This document shows positions 33,975 to 43,520 of a stretch of 64,000 bases of DNA, one piece after another. The stretch is from Nocardioides sp. W7. Its GTDB lineage: Bacteria > Actinomycetota > Actinomycetes > Propionibacteriales > Nocardioidaceae. A program made the translations under genes and the position numbers. Under the pieces are notes generated by a model. The model did no database searches. It saw only the letters and a program-made list of their open reading frames with translations, and was not told the DNA's origin. How positions within the stretch are numbered: the first letter of the stretch is position 1; each line of letters starts with the position of its first letter. Location of the stretch: contig NZ_CP095078.1 of assembly GCF_022919075.1 (NCBI RefSeq), positions 3,472,001 to 3,536,000 on the forward strand, given 5' to 3'.

Positions 33975-35621
33975 ATGCTCCGACCTGATGGCGCTCCAGT
34001 ACTGAAGGGGCGACTGACGGTCTTCGCGCTGTGGCAGCTGCCGACTCTCGTGCTGTCCGGTGCCGCGATCACCGGTCTCTCGATGACCGAGGGGATCGAC
34101 CACCCGGGCCGGACTCTCGTGATCCCCGCGATCCTCATGCTGCTGGCGAGCGTGGCTCTGTTCGTGCTCCCGTGGGAGCAGTGGGGGCCGTCCGGACGGA
34201 TGATCGTCCCGATCATCGACGTCGCCGCGGTCGTGCTGATGGAGTTCGGGGCCGTCACGGTCCTCCCGTCGGTCTCCTTGCTGTCGATCCTGCCGATGGT
34301 CTGGCTGGGCTTCGAGTTCGCCTGGGCCGGCGTCTTCGCCGCGGTGCTGGGGGCGGTGCTCGTGGCGGGGTACTCCCACCTCCACGTGGGCGACTGGCCG
34401 ACCGAGACCTCGGCGTGGCTCAACGTGCTCCTGCTCCCGTTGGTGGCGTTGGTCCTGGTGGTGATCGCCCAGATCGTCGGGGACCTCCTGCGGAGCAACC
34501 GGGAGCAGCTGCTGGAACGCAGCGAACAGCTCGTCACCGCCCTGCAGGTCTCCCGCGACCAGGCCACCATCGCCCAGGGGGTCGTCGACACCGTGGACAC
34601 CGCGGTCTGGTTCTACTCGGCCGACGACCAGCTGCGGATGAGCAACGAGGCGGCCGATCACCTGGCGGGCGTCGCCGGTGGTCACATGTGGAACGACGAC
34701 CGGACCGCCCGCATCCCGGTGACCGAGCAGATCGTGCCCCGCGCGCTGCGCGAGGAGCTGGTGCCCGGCCATCTCGAGTGGTGGGGACCGCCCGGCGGCC
34801 AGGTCGCCCTGGTCGTCGGCGCCCGCCGGGTCCGGCGGTACGACGGCACCGCCCTCGGCACCGTCGTCGCTGCCTGGGACGTCACCGACGTCGTGGAGTC
34901 CCTCCGGGTTCGCGAGGAGTTCCTGACCACCGTCTCCCACGAGCTCCGGACCCCGCTGACGTCGATCATGGGCTACGTCGAGATCATCCAGGACCTGGCC
35001 GCCCCTGGCTCGGACCTGCTGCCGTCGCTCGCCGTCATCGAGCGCAACGCGCAGACCCTGCTCGACCGCATCTCGAACCTGCTGGTGGCCAACCAGGACC
35101 TGGCCGAGGACATCAAGCCGACGCGTCAGGAGATCGGGCCAGTCGTGGCCGGGGTCGTCCGACGGCACCTGCCCACCGCGGCCGCCGCCGGAGTCAGCCT
35201 GACCGCGACCGTTCCCGACGGGGTGACCGGCAGGGTCGACTCCTCACGCTTCGACCAGGTCGTCGACAACCTGACCTCCAACGCGATCAAGTACACCGCC
35301 GCAGGTGGCGTCGTCGAGGTCGACCTCATCGACCAGGAGATCGGGTTCATCCTGACGGTGACGGACTCCGGGCGAGGGATGAGCGACGTCGAACGTCATC
35401 AGGCGTTCGATCGCTTCTACCGGTCGAGCGGTGCCCGCAAGAGCGCGACCCAGGGCCTGGGGGTCGGCCTGTCCATCGTGCGGGACATCGTGCGCGCCCA
35501 TGGCGGGGAGGTGGCCCTGGACCCGGCGCCGGGCGGGGGCACGCGCGCGACCGTGACCATCCCGCACCACGAGCCGGTCGGCAAGGCGGTACCGGGCCGC
35601 GTACGTCTCGGGGTTTCCTGA
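33975..35621 (+). CDS. Sensor histidine kinase with membrane sensor and PAS-like domain
   Basis: 548 residues. Five to six membrane helices (residues 15-170) form the input part, then a coiled segment and a PAS-like domain (about 200-310). The HisKA box is VSHELRTPLTS with His322, followed by HATPase_c motifs (DNLTSNAIKYTAAGG, DSGRGMS, GLGVGLSIVRDIVRAHGG). GAGGAAAACAACTTG precedes ATG 33975, so the longer frame from 33921 is less likely. No response regulator is adjacent; it is an orphan kinase. Confidence 0.88.
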   Translation: MLRPDGAPVLKGRLTVFALWQLPTLVLSGAAITGLSMTEGIDHPGRTLVIPAILMLLASVALFVLPWEQWGPSGRMIVPIIDVAAVVLMEFGAVTVLPSVSLLSILPMVWLGFEFAWAGVFAAVLGAVLVAGYSHLHVGDWPTETSAWLNVLLLPLVALVLVVIAQIVGDLLRSNREQLLERSEQLVTALQVSRDQATIAQGVVDTVDTAVWFYSADDQLRMSNEAADHLAGVAGGHMWNDDRTARIPVTEQIVPRALREELVPGHLEWWGPPGGQVALVVGARRVRRYDGTALGTVVAAWDVTDVVESLRVREEFLTTVSHELRTPLTSIMGYVEIIQDLAAPGSDLLPSLAVIERNAQTLLDRISNLLVANQDLAEDIKPTRQEIGPVVAGVVRRHLPTAAAAGVSLTATVPDGVTGRVDSSRFDQVVDNLTSNAIKYTAAGGVVEVDLIDQEIGFILTVTDSGRGMSDVERHQAFDRFYRSSGARKSATQGLGVGLSIVRDIVRAHGGEVALDPAPGGGTRATVTIPHHEPVGKAVPGRVRLGVS

Positions 35622-35736
35622 CCTCTGCGGCCGGCTCAGGCCCTGATCGTGCGGAGGTAGCCGGAGAAGCCCGCCCAGAAGTGACCGAGTCCGGTGTCCG
35701 GGAAACGCTGCTGCACGGCAGTGGGTACCTGAGGAC

Positions 35737-35925
35737 GTGTACTTCGACGAGTCGCCCTGTGAGGTCTGTGGTTCCGAGGTCCGGCTCCGGGCCCGCGACG
35801 GTGCGGACGTGGTCGAGCCAAACGCTCCGGTCGGTCCTCCAGACGGCGTCGTCGGTGGCGGCGATCCGACCGTGGACGAGCGGGTCTGCACCAATCCCGA
35901 CTGTCCGAGCAACCGCGCGGGGTGA
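35737..35925 (+). CDS. Small CxxC zinc-ribbon-like protein
   Basis: 62 residues: CEVC near the start, GPPDGVVGGGDPTVDERVC, then NPDCPSN at the end. The four Cys in two pairs fit a treble-clef or ribbon zinc site, and the composition is protein-like rather than random. GAGGAC directly precedes GTG 35737. I believe similar short proteins occur in related actinomycetes; the role is unknown. Confidence 0.55.
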   Translation: MYFDESPCEVCGSEVRLRARDGADVVEPNAPVGPPDGVVGGGDPTVDERVCTNPDCPSNRAG

Positions 35926-35937
35926 GCTCGCACGGCA

Positions 35938-35973
35938 CAGGGCCCTCCCCGAACCGAATCGGAGAGGGCCCTG
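35938..35973. terminator. Stem-loop between convergent genes
   Basis: CAGGGCCCTC and GAGGGCCCTG pair perfectly (10 bp) around a 16-base loop, between the small zinc-ribbon gene and the EEP-family gene. Confidence 0.75.
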
Positions 35974-35986
35974 GTCGATCACCCGG

Positions 35987-37351
35987 TCATCGAGCAGGCA
36001 GCGGCAGGGTCGCGGCCTGGAGGAAGTGGTCCGAGGCGATCTGGGACCGGCGGTTGTACACCTGGTTGCGGTAGCCGCAGGAGCCCTTCACCGCGCCGAG
36101 CGTCAGGAGGTAGTCGCGACGCAGGGGAGTGCGGTAGACGGGGAACCTCGAGTCCTGCGTCGTCGGGAACTTCCCGCCGGCGATCCTCCTGGTGGCGTAG
36201 GCGTCGTAGAAGCCCGCCCTCATCAGGGCCCGGTGGACGTTGTTGTAGGGCAGCGTGTTGGCGGTCGAGTTCAGGTCGCCGCCCAGGATCAGCTGGTCGC
36301 CGAAGCGGCTCTGCAGGCTGCGCAGGATCTGGATCGTCTTGACCACCTGGCGGGCCCGGATCTTCCACTCCTTGCGGCTGCCGACGACGCCCACCCGGAG
36401 GTGGTTGGAGGTCAGGACGAACGGGGCCTGGTCGCCGCTGACGGACTGCAGTCGGGCCCACGGGATCAGCGAGTCCTTGTTGAAGCCGGGGTCGACGATC
36501 CGAGCGAGACCCGAGTCGAGCTTGCGGAACTTGCTCGCGTCGTAGAACACCCGGGTGCCGACCAGGCCGGGCCGGCGGCCCTTGGGCGGGCGGTAGGCCT
36601 CGTCGTCGAGGGCATCGACCCAGCGAGCGCTGCGGTCGGGGTCGACGTCGTTGAGCCGGTCCAGGATCCAGCGTCGCTGGGGCTTGTTGCTGAAGCCCAA
36701 CCGCTCGGAGCCGCTGGCCTCCTGGATGGCCAGGGCGTGCGCGCCGCTGCGGAGGATCTCGGAGACCACGTTGTCGCCGCGGAGCGTCCAGTTCCGCCGT
36801 GGACCCAGGTTGCGGTCGGCGGCCCAGCTACGCACGTTGAAGGCCGCGACCGTGACCTGGTCCTGGGGGGCGGCGGTGCACGCGGCGGTGATCGGGGCCT
36901 GGATCCACTTCGCCGGGCTCGCCGTCTTCGAGCCGTCGCGGCGGTAGCCGACGACCTTCACGAAGGAGTAGTTGCCGGAGGCCGGCACGGCGCCGAACGC
37001 GTGCGACACGACCTTGGCGTGCCGCTTGCGGCTGACCCGGTAGGACCTGACCTTGACGTTCATCTTGCGGCTCGGGCTGACCTTGACGGCGACCCGCTTG
37101 AACCCGGCGACGCGCCGGGAGCGCTCCCAGGTCACCTTGATCCGGCCGTCGTTGGTGGCGGCCAGGTGGACCTTGAGGTTGCCGGTGCCGTTGCGCGCGC
37201 TGCCGGAGGCGGTGCCGGTGGGGTTGGCGTTGCGCCGCTCGGCGGCCTCCTGGTGGGCGTGGGCCGGGGTCGAGAGCAGGGTGCCGCCGAGAAGCAGCAC
37301 GGTTCCGGCGACGAGGGGCGTGACAAGACGGTGGCGTGAGAGTGCAGGCAT
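35987..37351 (-). CDS. Secreted endonuclease/exonuclease/phosphatase (EEP) family protein
   Basis: 454 residues. Signal peptide 1-32. Residues 50-150 form a fibronectin III-like basic domain (GRIKVTWERSRRVAGFKRVAVKVSPSR). Residues 165-450 are a DNase I-like EEP domain: VAAFNVRSW, AIQEASGSE (metal Glu), LTSNHLRVG, GGDLNSTANTLPYN, RRDYLLT and ASDHFLQ (final Asp-His). Substrates in the family include DNA, phospholipids and phosphoinositides; an extracellular nuclease or phosphodiesterase is most likely. ATG 37351 precedes a clear signal peptide. Monocistronic. Confidence 0.85.
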   Translation of the reverse strand: MPALSRHRLVTPLVAGTVLLLGGTLLSTPAHAHQEAAERRNANPTGTASGSARNGTGNLKVHLAATNDGRIKVTWERSRRVAGFKRVAVKVSPSRKMNVKVRSYRVSRKRHAKVVSHAFGAVPASGNYSFVKVVGYRRDGSKTASPAKWIQAPITAACTAAPQDQVTVAAFNVRSWAADRNLGPRRNWTLRGDNVVSEILRSGAHALAIQEASGSERLGFSNKPQRRWILDRLNDVDPDRSARWVDALDDEAYRPPKGRRPGLVGTRVFYDASKFRKLDSGLARIVDPGFNKDSLIPWARLQSVSGDQAPFVLTSNHLRVGVVGSRKEWKIRARQVVKTIQILRSLQSRFGDQLILGGDLNSTANTLPYNNVHRALMRAGFYDAYATRRIAGGKFPTTQDSRFPVYRTPLRRDYLLTLGAVKGSCGYRNQVYNRRSQIASDHFLQAATLPLPAR

Positions 37352-37506
37352 GGTGCTCCGGAGGGGGGAGGGAGGACGGAGGGAGAGGCGCCACTTGCTG
37401 AGGGGGTGCGCCGTCGACCGGTACCCGTTCGACGACTTCGAAACCCCGGGAGGCGGATCGTCCGGTTCGGCCGCCGCCGAGTGGACGGGGTCCCTACGCT
37501 GCGAGC

Positions 37507-38955
37507 ATGGCGGGTGATCGGACGGCGGCGGACCAGGCGCACATCGACCTGGCGGGCTTCACGCCGGGGGATCAGGACGTCCGCGTCGAGCGGGCCGGCT
37601 GGGTCTACTACGTCCGCGTGGTCAAGCAGACCGAGAGCCTCTCCGGACGAGGGCTCGACCCGAACGGCAGCCTGATCGGCATCGTCGTCCTGGTCGTCGT
37701 CGAATTCCTGCATGCCCGGATCCGCCGCGGGATGCCCCAGAAGGTCGGCGTCGTACGGCTGCCCGCGGCCAGCTCGTGGCACACCGGTCGGGCGCGGGTG
37801 CTCCACCGGGAGACCCTGGCCGCCGGCGTCGATCCGGACAGTCGGGTCGCCGACCTCGTCGCCGACGTACGAGCGGGCAGCTACGACCCCGACCGGCGGC
37901 TCCGCCAGACGCACGACCACGCCGTCGGGGGTCCCGTGCAGCCGATCGTCGTCCGGGAGCGCGAGATCTCCGAGCCGGTGCGGCTCACCCTGCCCGACGG
38001 CCGGCTCAACCGCGAGGCGGTCGGCTGGACCCGCACGCCGCTGATCGATACCGACGGGGTCGGGCGGGGACGGCGCGGGCGGGGGCGCAACAAGCGCTGG
38101 GAGTACTGGGCGGTGACGACCCCGACCCACGTCGCGGCCCTGGTCGTCTCCGACCTCGACTACGCGGCCGTGCACGGCATCTGGCTGCTCGACCGCGGCA
38201 CCGGCGAGGCCATCGCCCACGACGCCATCGGGGTCCTCGGGGGCAGCGCCACCCTGCCCGGCACGCTCGGAGCAGGTCCGACCCGGGCGCGCACCCGGCA
38301 GGTCGAGATCGACATCGACGAGGTGGCCGGCGGCACCCGGCTGCGCGCCCGTGGCAAGCGGGTCGAGCTCGACGTGGTCGCGCACCGCCCAGAGGGGCAC
38401 GAGTCGCTCGGCGTCGTGGTCCCGTGGACCGACCGGCTCTTCCAGTACACCGTCAAGGACGTCGCCCGACCGGCCACCGGCACGATCCGGGTCGACGGCG
38501 CCGAGGCCGTCGTACCCGCGGGGGAGTCCTGGGCGACCCTGGACCACGGCCGTGGTCGGTGGCCGTACGCCGTCCGCTGGAACTGGGGCGCCGGCTCGGG
38601 TCGCACCGACGGCCGGGTCGTCGGCATCCAGGTCGGCGGGCAGTGGACCGACGGCACGGGGTCGGTGGAGAACTCGCTGCTCGTCGACGGGCACCTGACG
38701 AAGATCAGCGAGGAGCTGGTCTGGGACTACGACCAGGACGACTGGATGGCACCCTGGCGCGTCACCGGGGAGTCCGTGGACCTGACCCTGACTCCCTTCC
38801 ACCTGAAGAGGTCGGTCACGGACGTCAAGGTCTTCGCGTCCCGGACCCACCAGTGCTTCGGCCACTGGTCCGGCCGGGTCCGCGACGACACCGGCACCTG
38901 GGTCCGGGTCGCGGACGTCGTCGGCTGGGCCGAGGACGTCCGGAACCGGTGGTGA
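37507..38955 (+). CDS. DUF2804 protein with extra N-terminal domain
   Basis: 482 residues. The C-terminal 330 residues (about 150-482) are a DUF2804 domain: EISEPVRLTLPDGRLN, AVGWTRTPL, RNKRWEYWAVTTPTHV, WNWGAGSGR, TFHL-like LTPFHLKRSV and HQCFGHWSG. The first 145 residues are not part of the usual family: an aromatic strand-rich start (ERAGWVYYVRVVKQTES), a short hydrophobic helix (SLIGIVVLVVVEFLHA) and an Arg-rich tail. ATG 37507 is in frame throughout, so this looks like a genuine fusion. DUF2804 function is unknown. Confidence 0.8.
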   Translation: MAGDRTAADQAHIDLAGFTPGDQDVRVERAGWVYYVRVVKQTESLSGRGLDPNGSLIGIVVLVVVEFLHARIRRGMPQKVGVVRLPAASSWHTGRARVLHRETLAAGVDPDSRVADLVADVRAGSYDPDRRLRQTHDHAVGGPVQPIVVREREISEPVRLTLPDGRLNREAVGWTRTPLIDTDGVGRGRRGRGRNKRWEYWAVTTPTHVAALVVSDLDYAAVHGIWLLDRGTGEAIAHDAIGVLGGSATLPGTLGAGPTRARTRQVEIDIDEVAGGTRLRARGKRVELDVVAHRPEGHESLGVVVPWTDRLFQYTVKDVARPATGTIRVDGAEAVVPAGESWATLDHGRGRWPYAVRWNWGAGSGRTDGRVVGIQVGGQWTDGTGSVENSLLVDGHLTKISEELVWDYDQDDWMAPWRVTGESVDLTLTPFHLKRSVTDVKVFASRTHQCFGHWSGRVRDDTGTWVRVADVVGWAEDVRNRW

Positions 38956-39053
38956 CGGAGCGGGGCGAGGCTCCCTCGTTCCGGGGGATGCCCGGCCGCG
39001 GGGCCCGACCCTAGGTTCGCGTCACGGCAGCAGTCGTGCTCGAGGAGGCCCCA

Positions 39054-40511
39054 GTGGATCTGCAGAACGTCGCCGTCGTCGCGGGGTTCGCCCTGGTCGT
39101 CACCGACTACGTCATCAAGTTCGCCGCCATCGGCGTACTGCCCGGCAACCGCAAGCCGTCGTCGGCGATGGCGTGGCTGATCCTGATCCTGGTGATCCCG
39201 CTGGCGGGATTCGTGGTGTTCCTGTTCCTCGGACGGACCTTCGTGGGCACCAAGCGGCTGGCGCGTCAGCGGGAGGCCGACGACGCCCTCAGAGCGGCCA
39301 CCGACCGGCTGGCTCCGTCGCCGGTCGAGGGACCGGCGTACCTGTCCTCGATCGCCACGCTGGGCCGCAACCTCGGTGCGCTGCCGCTGCAGACCGGCAA
39401 CCGGATCGACCTGTACCCCGGCTACGGCGAGGCGATCACGGCGATGACGGAGGCGGTGGCGGGCGCGACCACGTCGGTCGAGGTGGAGTTCTACATCGCG
39501 GCCTGGGACGAGATGACCGCGCCGTTCTTCGAGGCCCTGGTGGCGGCCGCGGACCGGGGGGTCACGGTGCGGTTCCTCTTCGACCACATGGGCTCGCGCA
39601 GCATCCCGGGCCACCGGGAGTTCGTCGAGCGGCTGGAGCAGACCTCGATCCGGTTCCACCGGATGCTGCCCGTGCGCCCCCTCCACGGCCAGTTCCAACG
39701 GCCCGACCTGCGCAACCACCGCAAGCTGCTGGTGGTCGACGGGCGAGTGGCCTTCATGGGCTCGCAGAACCTCATCGAGCCGGGCTACAACAAGGCGAAG
39801 AACCACCAGGACAACCGCGAGTACGTCGAGCTGGTGGCCCGGGTGGACGGGCCGAGCGTGAACGCCATCCGGGCCGTCTTCGCCAAGGACTGGTACATCG
39901 AGTCGAACGAGCGCATGGGCGAGGAGATCCGGCCGTCCAGCGTGACCCACCACGACGACGGGGTCGCCGCCCAGGTGCTGCCCAGCGGACCCGGCTACAC
40001 GACCGAGAACAACCTGCGCCTGTTCACCGCCCTGATCTACTCGGCCCAGGCACGGGTGTCGATCGCCAGCCCGTACTTCGTGCCCGACGAGCCGCTGCTG
40101 TACGCCGTCACCACGGCGGCCCGGCGCGGCGTGGCCGTCGAGCTCTTCGTGAGCGAGTGGGGCGACCAGTTCATGGTCTCCCACGCCCAGTGCTCCTACT
40201 ACCAGGCGCTGCTGGAGTCGGGCGTGCGGATCTTCCTCTACCCGGCGCCGTGGGTGCTGCACTCCAAGCACTTCTCCATCGACGACGACGTGGCCGTCAT
40301 CGGGTCCAGCAACATGGACATGCGCTCCTTCGCCCTGAACTACGAGGTGTCGCTGATGGTCACCGGAGGCGACGTCGTCGCCCGGTTCCGCGAGGTCGAG
40401 GACGGCTACCGCGCGATCTCGCGGGAGCTGCTGTTGCCGGAGTGGCAGCAGCGGCCCCGGCGCCAGCGCTATCTCGACAACACGATGCGGCTCACGTCGG
40501 CGTTGCAGTAG
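39054..40511 (+). CDS. cls: Cardiolipin synthase-like phospholipase D protein
   Basis: 485 residues: two N-terminal membrane helices (PLDc_N, about 5-60), then two PLD domains with complete HKD motifs, His222/Lys224/Asp229 (NHRKLLVVDG) and His403/Lys405/Asp410 (HSKHFSID). Length and layout match bacterial Cls, which joins two phosphatidylglycerols or PG with another phospholipid to make cardiolipin. GAGGAGG lies five bases before GTG 39054, preferred to ATG 39036. Its 3' end would overlap the restored end of the convergent AI-2E gene by 20 bp. Confidence 0.9.
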   Translation: MDLQNVAVVAGFALVVTDYVIKFAAIGVLPGNRKPSSAMAWLILILVIPLAGFVVFLFLGRTFVGTKRLARQREADDALRAATDRLAPSPVEGPAYLSSIATLGRNLGALPLQTGNRIDLYPGYGEAITAMTEAVAGATTSVEVEFYIAAWDEMTAPFFEALVAAADRGVTVRFLFDHMGSRSIPGHREFVERLEQTSIRFHRMLPVRPLHGQFQRPDLRNHRKLLVVDGRVAFMGSQNLIEPGYNKAKNHQDNREYVELVARVDGPSVNAIRAVFAKDWYIESNERMGEEIRPSSVTHHDDGVAAQVLPSGPGYTTENNLRLFTALIYSAQARVSIASPYFVPDEPLLYAVTTAARRGVAVELFVSEWGDQFMVSHAQCSYYQALLESGVRIFLYPAPWVLHSKHFSIDDDVAVIGSSNMDMRSFALNYEVSLMVTGGDVVARFREVEDGYRAISRELLLPEWQQRPRRQRYLDNTMRLTSALQ

Positions 40512-41543
40512 TCGAGCCGACGTCGTCGGGGTGCCCGCTGATCAGCGGCAGCATCCAGTGCGCCTCGGGATCCGCGTCGACGAGGACGGCCCGGACGAGC
40601 AGGCTCATGGGTACGGCGAGCAGCGCGCCGAGCGGCCCAGCACCCAGGTCCAGAAGACCAGCGACAGGAAGGTGAGCGTGGTCGAGAGCCCGACCGCCTG
40701 TCCGACGTACCGCGGTTGGATGATCGACTGGATCACCACGTTGACCGCGGAGTAGAGGACGATCACCGTGAGCATCAGGCCGGGGCCGCCCTCCAGCAGC
40801 CCGATCAGGGCGGGCGGGATGACGCCGATGACGAAGCCGATGTTGGGGATGAAGTTGGTGACGAAGGCCAACACGCCCCACACGAACGCCCCGGGCACCC
40901 CGAGGGCCCACAACAGGGCGGTGTCGACGACGGCGACGATGAGGCCGAAGACGGCGGACACGCCCAGGTAGCTGCGGGTTCCCCGCGCGAACCCGGCGAG
41001 CGCGTCCACGAGCTGCGAGCGGTGCTCGCGCGCCTGGCCGGCCAGCCTGGCGGTGTGGGCGGCGTCGAAGGCCAGGAAGAGCAGCAGGGTGACGATGAAC
41101 AGCAGGTTGGAGAGCACCGACGCCATGCCGGCGAGGATCGACATGGCGGTGTCGAGCAGCGCACCGACGTCGAAGGACCCGGTCACGGCGTCGACCTGCG
41201 CCTGGGAGACGCCCAGCGAGGCCAGTCGGTCGCCGGCGTCCGCAACGAGGTCGTCCAGGTCGGAGGTGTACGTCGGCAGCAGGGCGGCGAGCCGGCCCAC
41301 GGAGACGACGAGGGCGAGGGTGAGTCCCAGGATCAGCACGTACGCCAGGACGAGGACGACGACCGACGCGGCCCACGTCGGCACCCGACGGTCCAGCGCG
41401 GCCCGGAGGGGGTGGAAGACGATGGTGAGCGCCAGGGCGAGCATGACCGGGCCGACGATGTCGCTGGCCGACCGCAGGCCGGCGACGACGACGACCGCCG
41501 CCGCCGTACTGACGAGGAGCCGGCCCGTCCGGCTCGGGGTCAT
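40492..41543 (-). pseudogene. AI-2E family transporter with a single-base frameshift
   Basis: Frame from ATG 41543 (CAGGAGCGCCTC upstream) encodes 312 residues of an AI-2E/PerM-type permease with about seven helices (VGPVMLALALTIVFHPL, FVTNFIPNIGFVIGVIPP, IQSIIQPRYVGQAVGLS). It then reads FWTWVLGRSARCSPYP and stops at 40605. In another frame the expected family ending continues (GPLGALLAVPMSLLVRAVLV to SGHPDDV) until 40492. Adding one C in the GGCCG run near 40634-40638 rejoins them into about 350 residues. It is either a real recent mutation or a sequencing error. The 4-bp overlap with the upstream holin/phosphodiesterase gene makes an operon. Confidence 0.8.
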
Positions 41544-43504
41544 GAGGCGCTCCTGTGCAGACTCGTCCGCTGTCCCAGTGCCTCGAGGATGCCGACCAGG
41601 TGCCGGTGCAGCTCGACGCCGCCGACGATCGGGTCGTCGGTCGCGAGCAGGGCCGATGGGGCGAGCACGAAGGCGGAGTCCTGCCAGCCTCCGAGTCCGC
41701 CGTGGCAGCCCACCAGGGGCTCGAACGCCGCGACGTCGAGGGTGTCCGCGTCGAGCGCGCTGTTGACGTAGATGTCGGGCGCCTGCGGCAGGGCGGTCGC
41801 GGCCAGGAGCCGGGTCGCCGCGTGCCTCCCGAAGGGCAGCAGGGGATCGATGCCCTCGACGACGCCGGTGTCCAGGTGGCGCCGGCCGGCACGGCCGATG
41901 GCGACGGGCCCGTCGGCATCCAGGACGCTGACGAACCCGATGCCCTCGTGGGCGACGAGTCCCGCCACCAGCGCCGGCCACCGGGCGTCCAGCTGGTCGA
42001 GGGTCAGTCTCTGCGGACCGGGGACGTAGACCAGGCCGAGGTTCCCACTGCCGAGCACGATCAGCTCCGCATCGCCGTCCGCCGAGGCCGGTTTGAGGAT
42101 CTCGTCGACGCGGGCCGACGCCTCCAAGACCGAGTCGACCCGGCCCCAGCCCTCGATGCTGCTCTCCAGACCCGTGGTCGGCGCCTGCGTCAGGGAGCGG
42201 CACAGGTCGCTGAGCTCGATGCCGTACCGGGCCGCGAACGGCTCGCCCTGCGACTGGCCGTGGTCGCTGAGGACGACCAGGTGGTAGCGGCGCGGGGCCC
42301 GATCGGCCACCCGCTCGAGCAGGGCCAGCACCTGGTCGAGACCGGTCAGGCAGGCGAGCGACTCGACCCGGGTGCTGCCCGCGTGGTGGGCGATCTCGTC
42401 GTAGTCGACGTAGTCAACGTAGACGCTGCGCGCGCCCCGCATCAGCTCCTCGCTCACCACCACCGTGTTCAGGTCGCGCAGCAGGCCGTTGCTGAAGGCG
42501 CGCAAGCCGGCGAACGTCCAGGAGCGGTGCACCCGGGGATGGGCGCCGAGCCGACGCTGGCGGCTGGCCTGGAAGCGCTCCCGGACCACCTCGGCGATGG
42601 TCCGCGACAGGCTGCGCGAGAGTCCGTCCGGGCGGAGCAGGAAGCGGGCGAAGACCACCCGCGTCCGTCGCGACCCGCGCGCGACCTCGAGCCGGCTCAT
42701 CGTCATCGAGGCCCTCGGCGCGTCGCCCGTGAAGAGGTTCGAGACCGACATCCCGTCGTCGGCGAGGAGGCCGGTGCCGGTGCTCGCCCGCGACTCGATG
42801 ACGGCGGCGTCGGCGGGACGGTTGGCCACCAGGACGCGTCCGAGCTCCCGGTCGTACCAGCGGAACGCCGGCACTCCGTGGGCCGTGCCGTGGAGGATCG
42901 CCTGCTGGCTGGCCGGCGTCGTGCACGGCAGCTGGACGGTCCACTCCTGCACCGCGTGCGAGCCGCTGTCGACCCAGCGGCGCAGCGTGGGCATGCTGCC
43001 CGAGCGGAGCACCCACTGCATCACCGGGAACGACACTCCGTCGAGCTGGACGAACAGCACGCCGTCGACCTCCGCGTCGTCGATCTCGCCCGGCTTGAGA
43101 CGGAGGAGGCTGGCGGCGAAGGACTCGTCGGTGCCGGCACTCGACAGCCACACGAGCAGGGTGCCGAGGGCCGCCGCGATCCAGGCCGCGGCGACGGCGG
43201 TCCAGAAGGAGTCGAACGAGGCGCCGGGCACGAGCATCAGGGCGAGCTGCATCACGACCGCCTGCCCGAAGAGGGTGGCGAGCCCGACGGCGATCCACCC
43301 CGCGGTCGCGGCGAGCACGACGAGGACCGGGCGGACGATCATCCCGACCAGTCCGGTCACCGCCGTCGCGGCCAGGAGCGGCGCCCACGAGGTGTAGCTG
43401 AACCCGGGGAGCAGGACGGCCGTCAGCAGCAGGGCCCCGAACGCGAGGAGCCAGGTGACCAGCAGCCTGAGTACGTCGACCCAGCGGAGCCGGCGGCTGC
43501 TCAC
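41540..43504 (-). CDS. Phage-holin-like membrane domain fused to alkaline-phosphatase-superfamily domain
   Basis: 654 residues. The first 120 form four membrane helices similar to the holin superfamily IV module (WLLAFGALLLTAVLLPGFSYTSW, VTGLVGMIVRPVLVV). Residues 140-640 are a phosphodiesterase/alkaline phosphatase-like domain: LFVQLDGVSFPVMQ (first metal Asp), CTTPASQQAILHG (nucleophile Thr region), VDYVDYDEIAHHAG, VVLSDHGQSQG and GCHGGLGG (metal ligands). It is probably a membrane-anchored extracytoplasmic phosphodiesterase or phosphotransferase acting on wall polymers or lipids; the substrate is unknown. GTG 43504 is the assigned start. Coupled to the AI-2E gene by ATGA. Confidence 0.8.
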   Translation of the reverse strand: MSSRRLRWVDVLRLLVTWLLAFGALLLTAVLLPGFSYTSWAPLLAATAVTGLVGMIVRPVLVVLAATAGWIAVGLATLFGQAVVMQLALMLVPGASFDSFWTAVAAAWIAAALGTLLVWLSSAGTDESFAASLLRLKPGEIDDAEVDGVLFVQLDGVSFPVMQWVLRSGSMPTLRRWVDSGSHAVQEWTVQLPCTTPASQQAILHGTAHGVPAFRWYDRELGRVLVANRPADAAVIESRASTGTGLLADDGMSVSNLFTGDAPRASMTMSRLEVARGSRRTRVVFARFLLRPDGLSRSLSRTIAEVVRERFQASRQRRLGAHPRVHRSWTFAGLRAFSNGLLRDLNTVVVSEELMRGARSVYVDYVDYDEIAHHAGSTRVESLACLTGLDQVLALLERVADRAPRRYHLVVLSDHGQSQGEPFAARYGIELSDLCRSLTQAPTTGLESSIEGWGRVDSVLEASARVDEILKPASADGDAELIVLGSGNLGLVYVPGPQRLTLDQLDARWPALVAGLVAHEGIGFVSVLDADGPVAIGRAGRRHLDTGVVEGIDPLLPFGRHAATRLLAATALPQAPDIYVNSALDADTLDVAAFEPLVGCHGGLGGWQDSAFVLAPSALLATDDPIVGGVELHRHLVGILEALGQRTSLHRSAS

Positions 43505-43520
43505 GACCCGGGCCCGGGCG

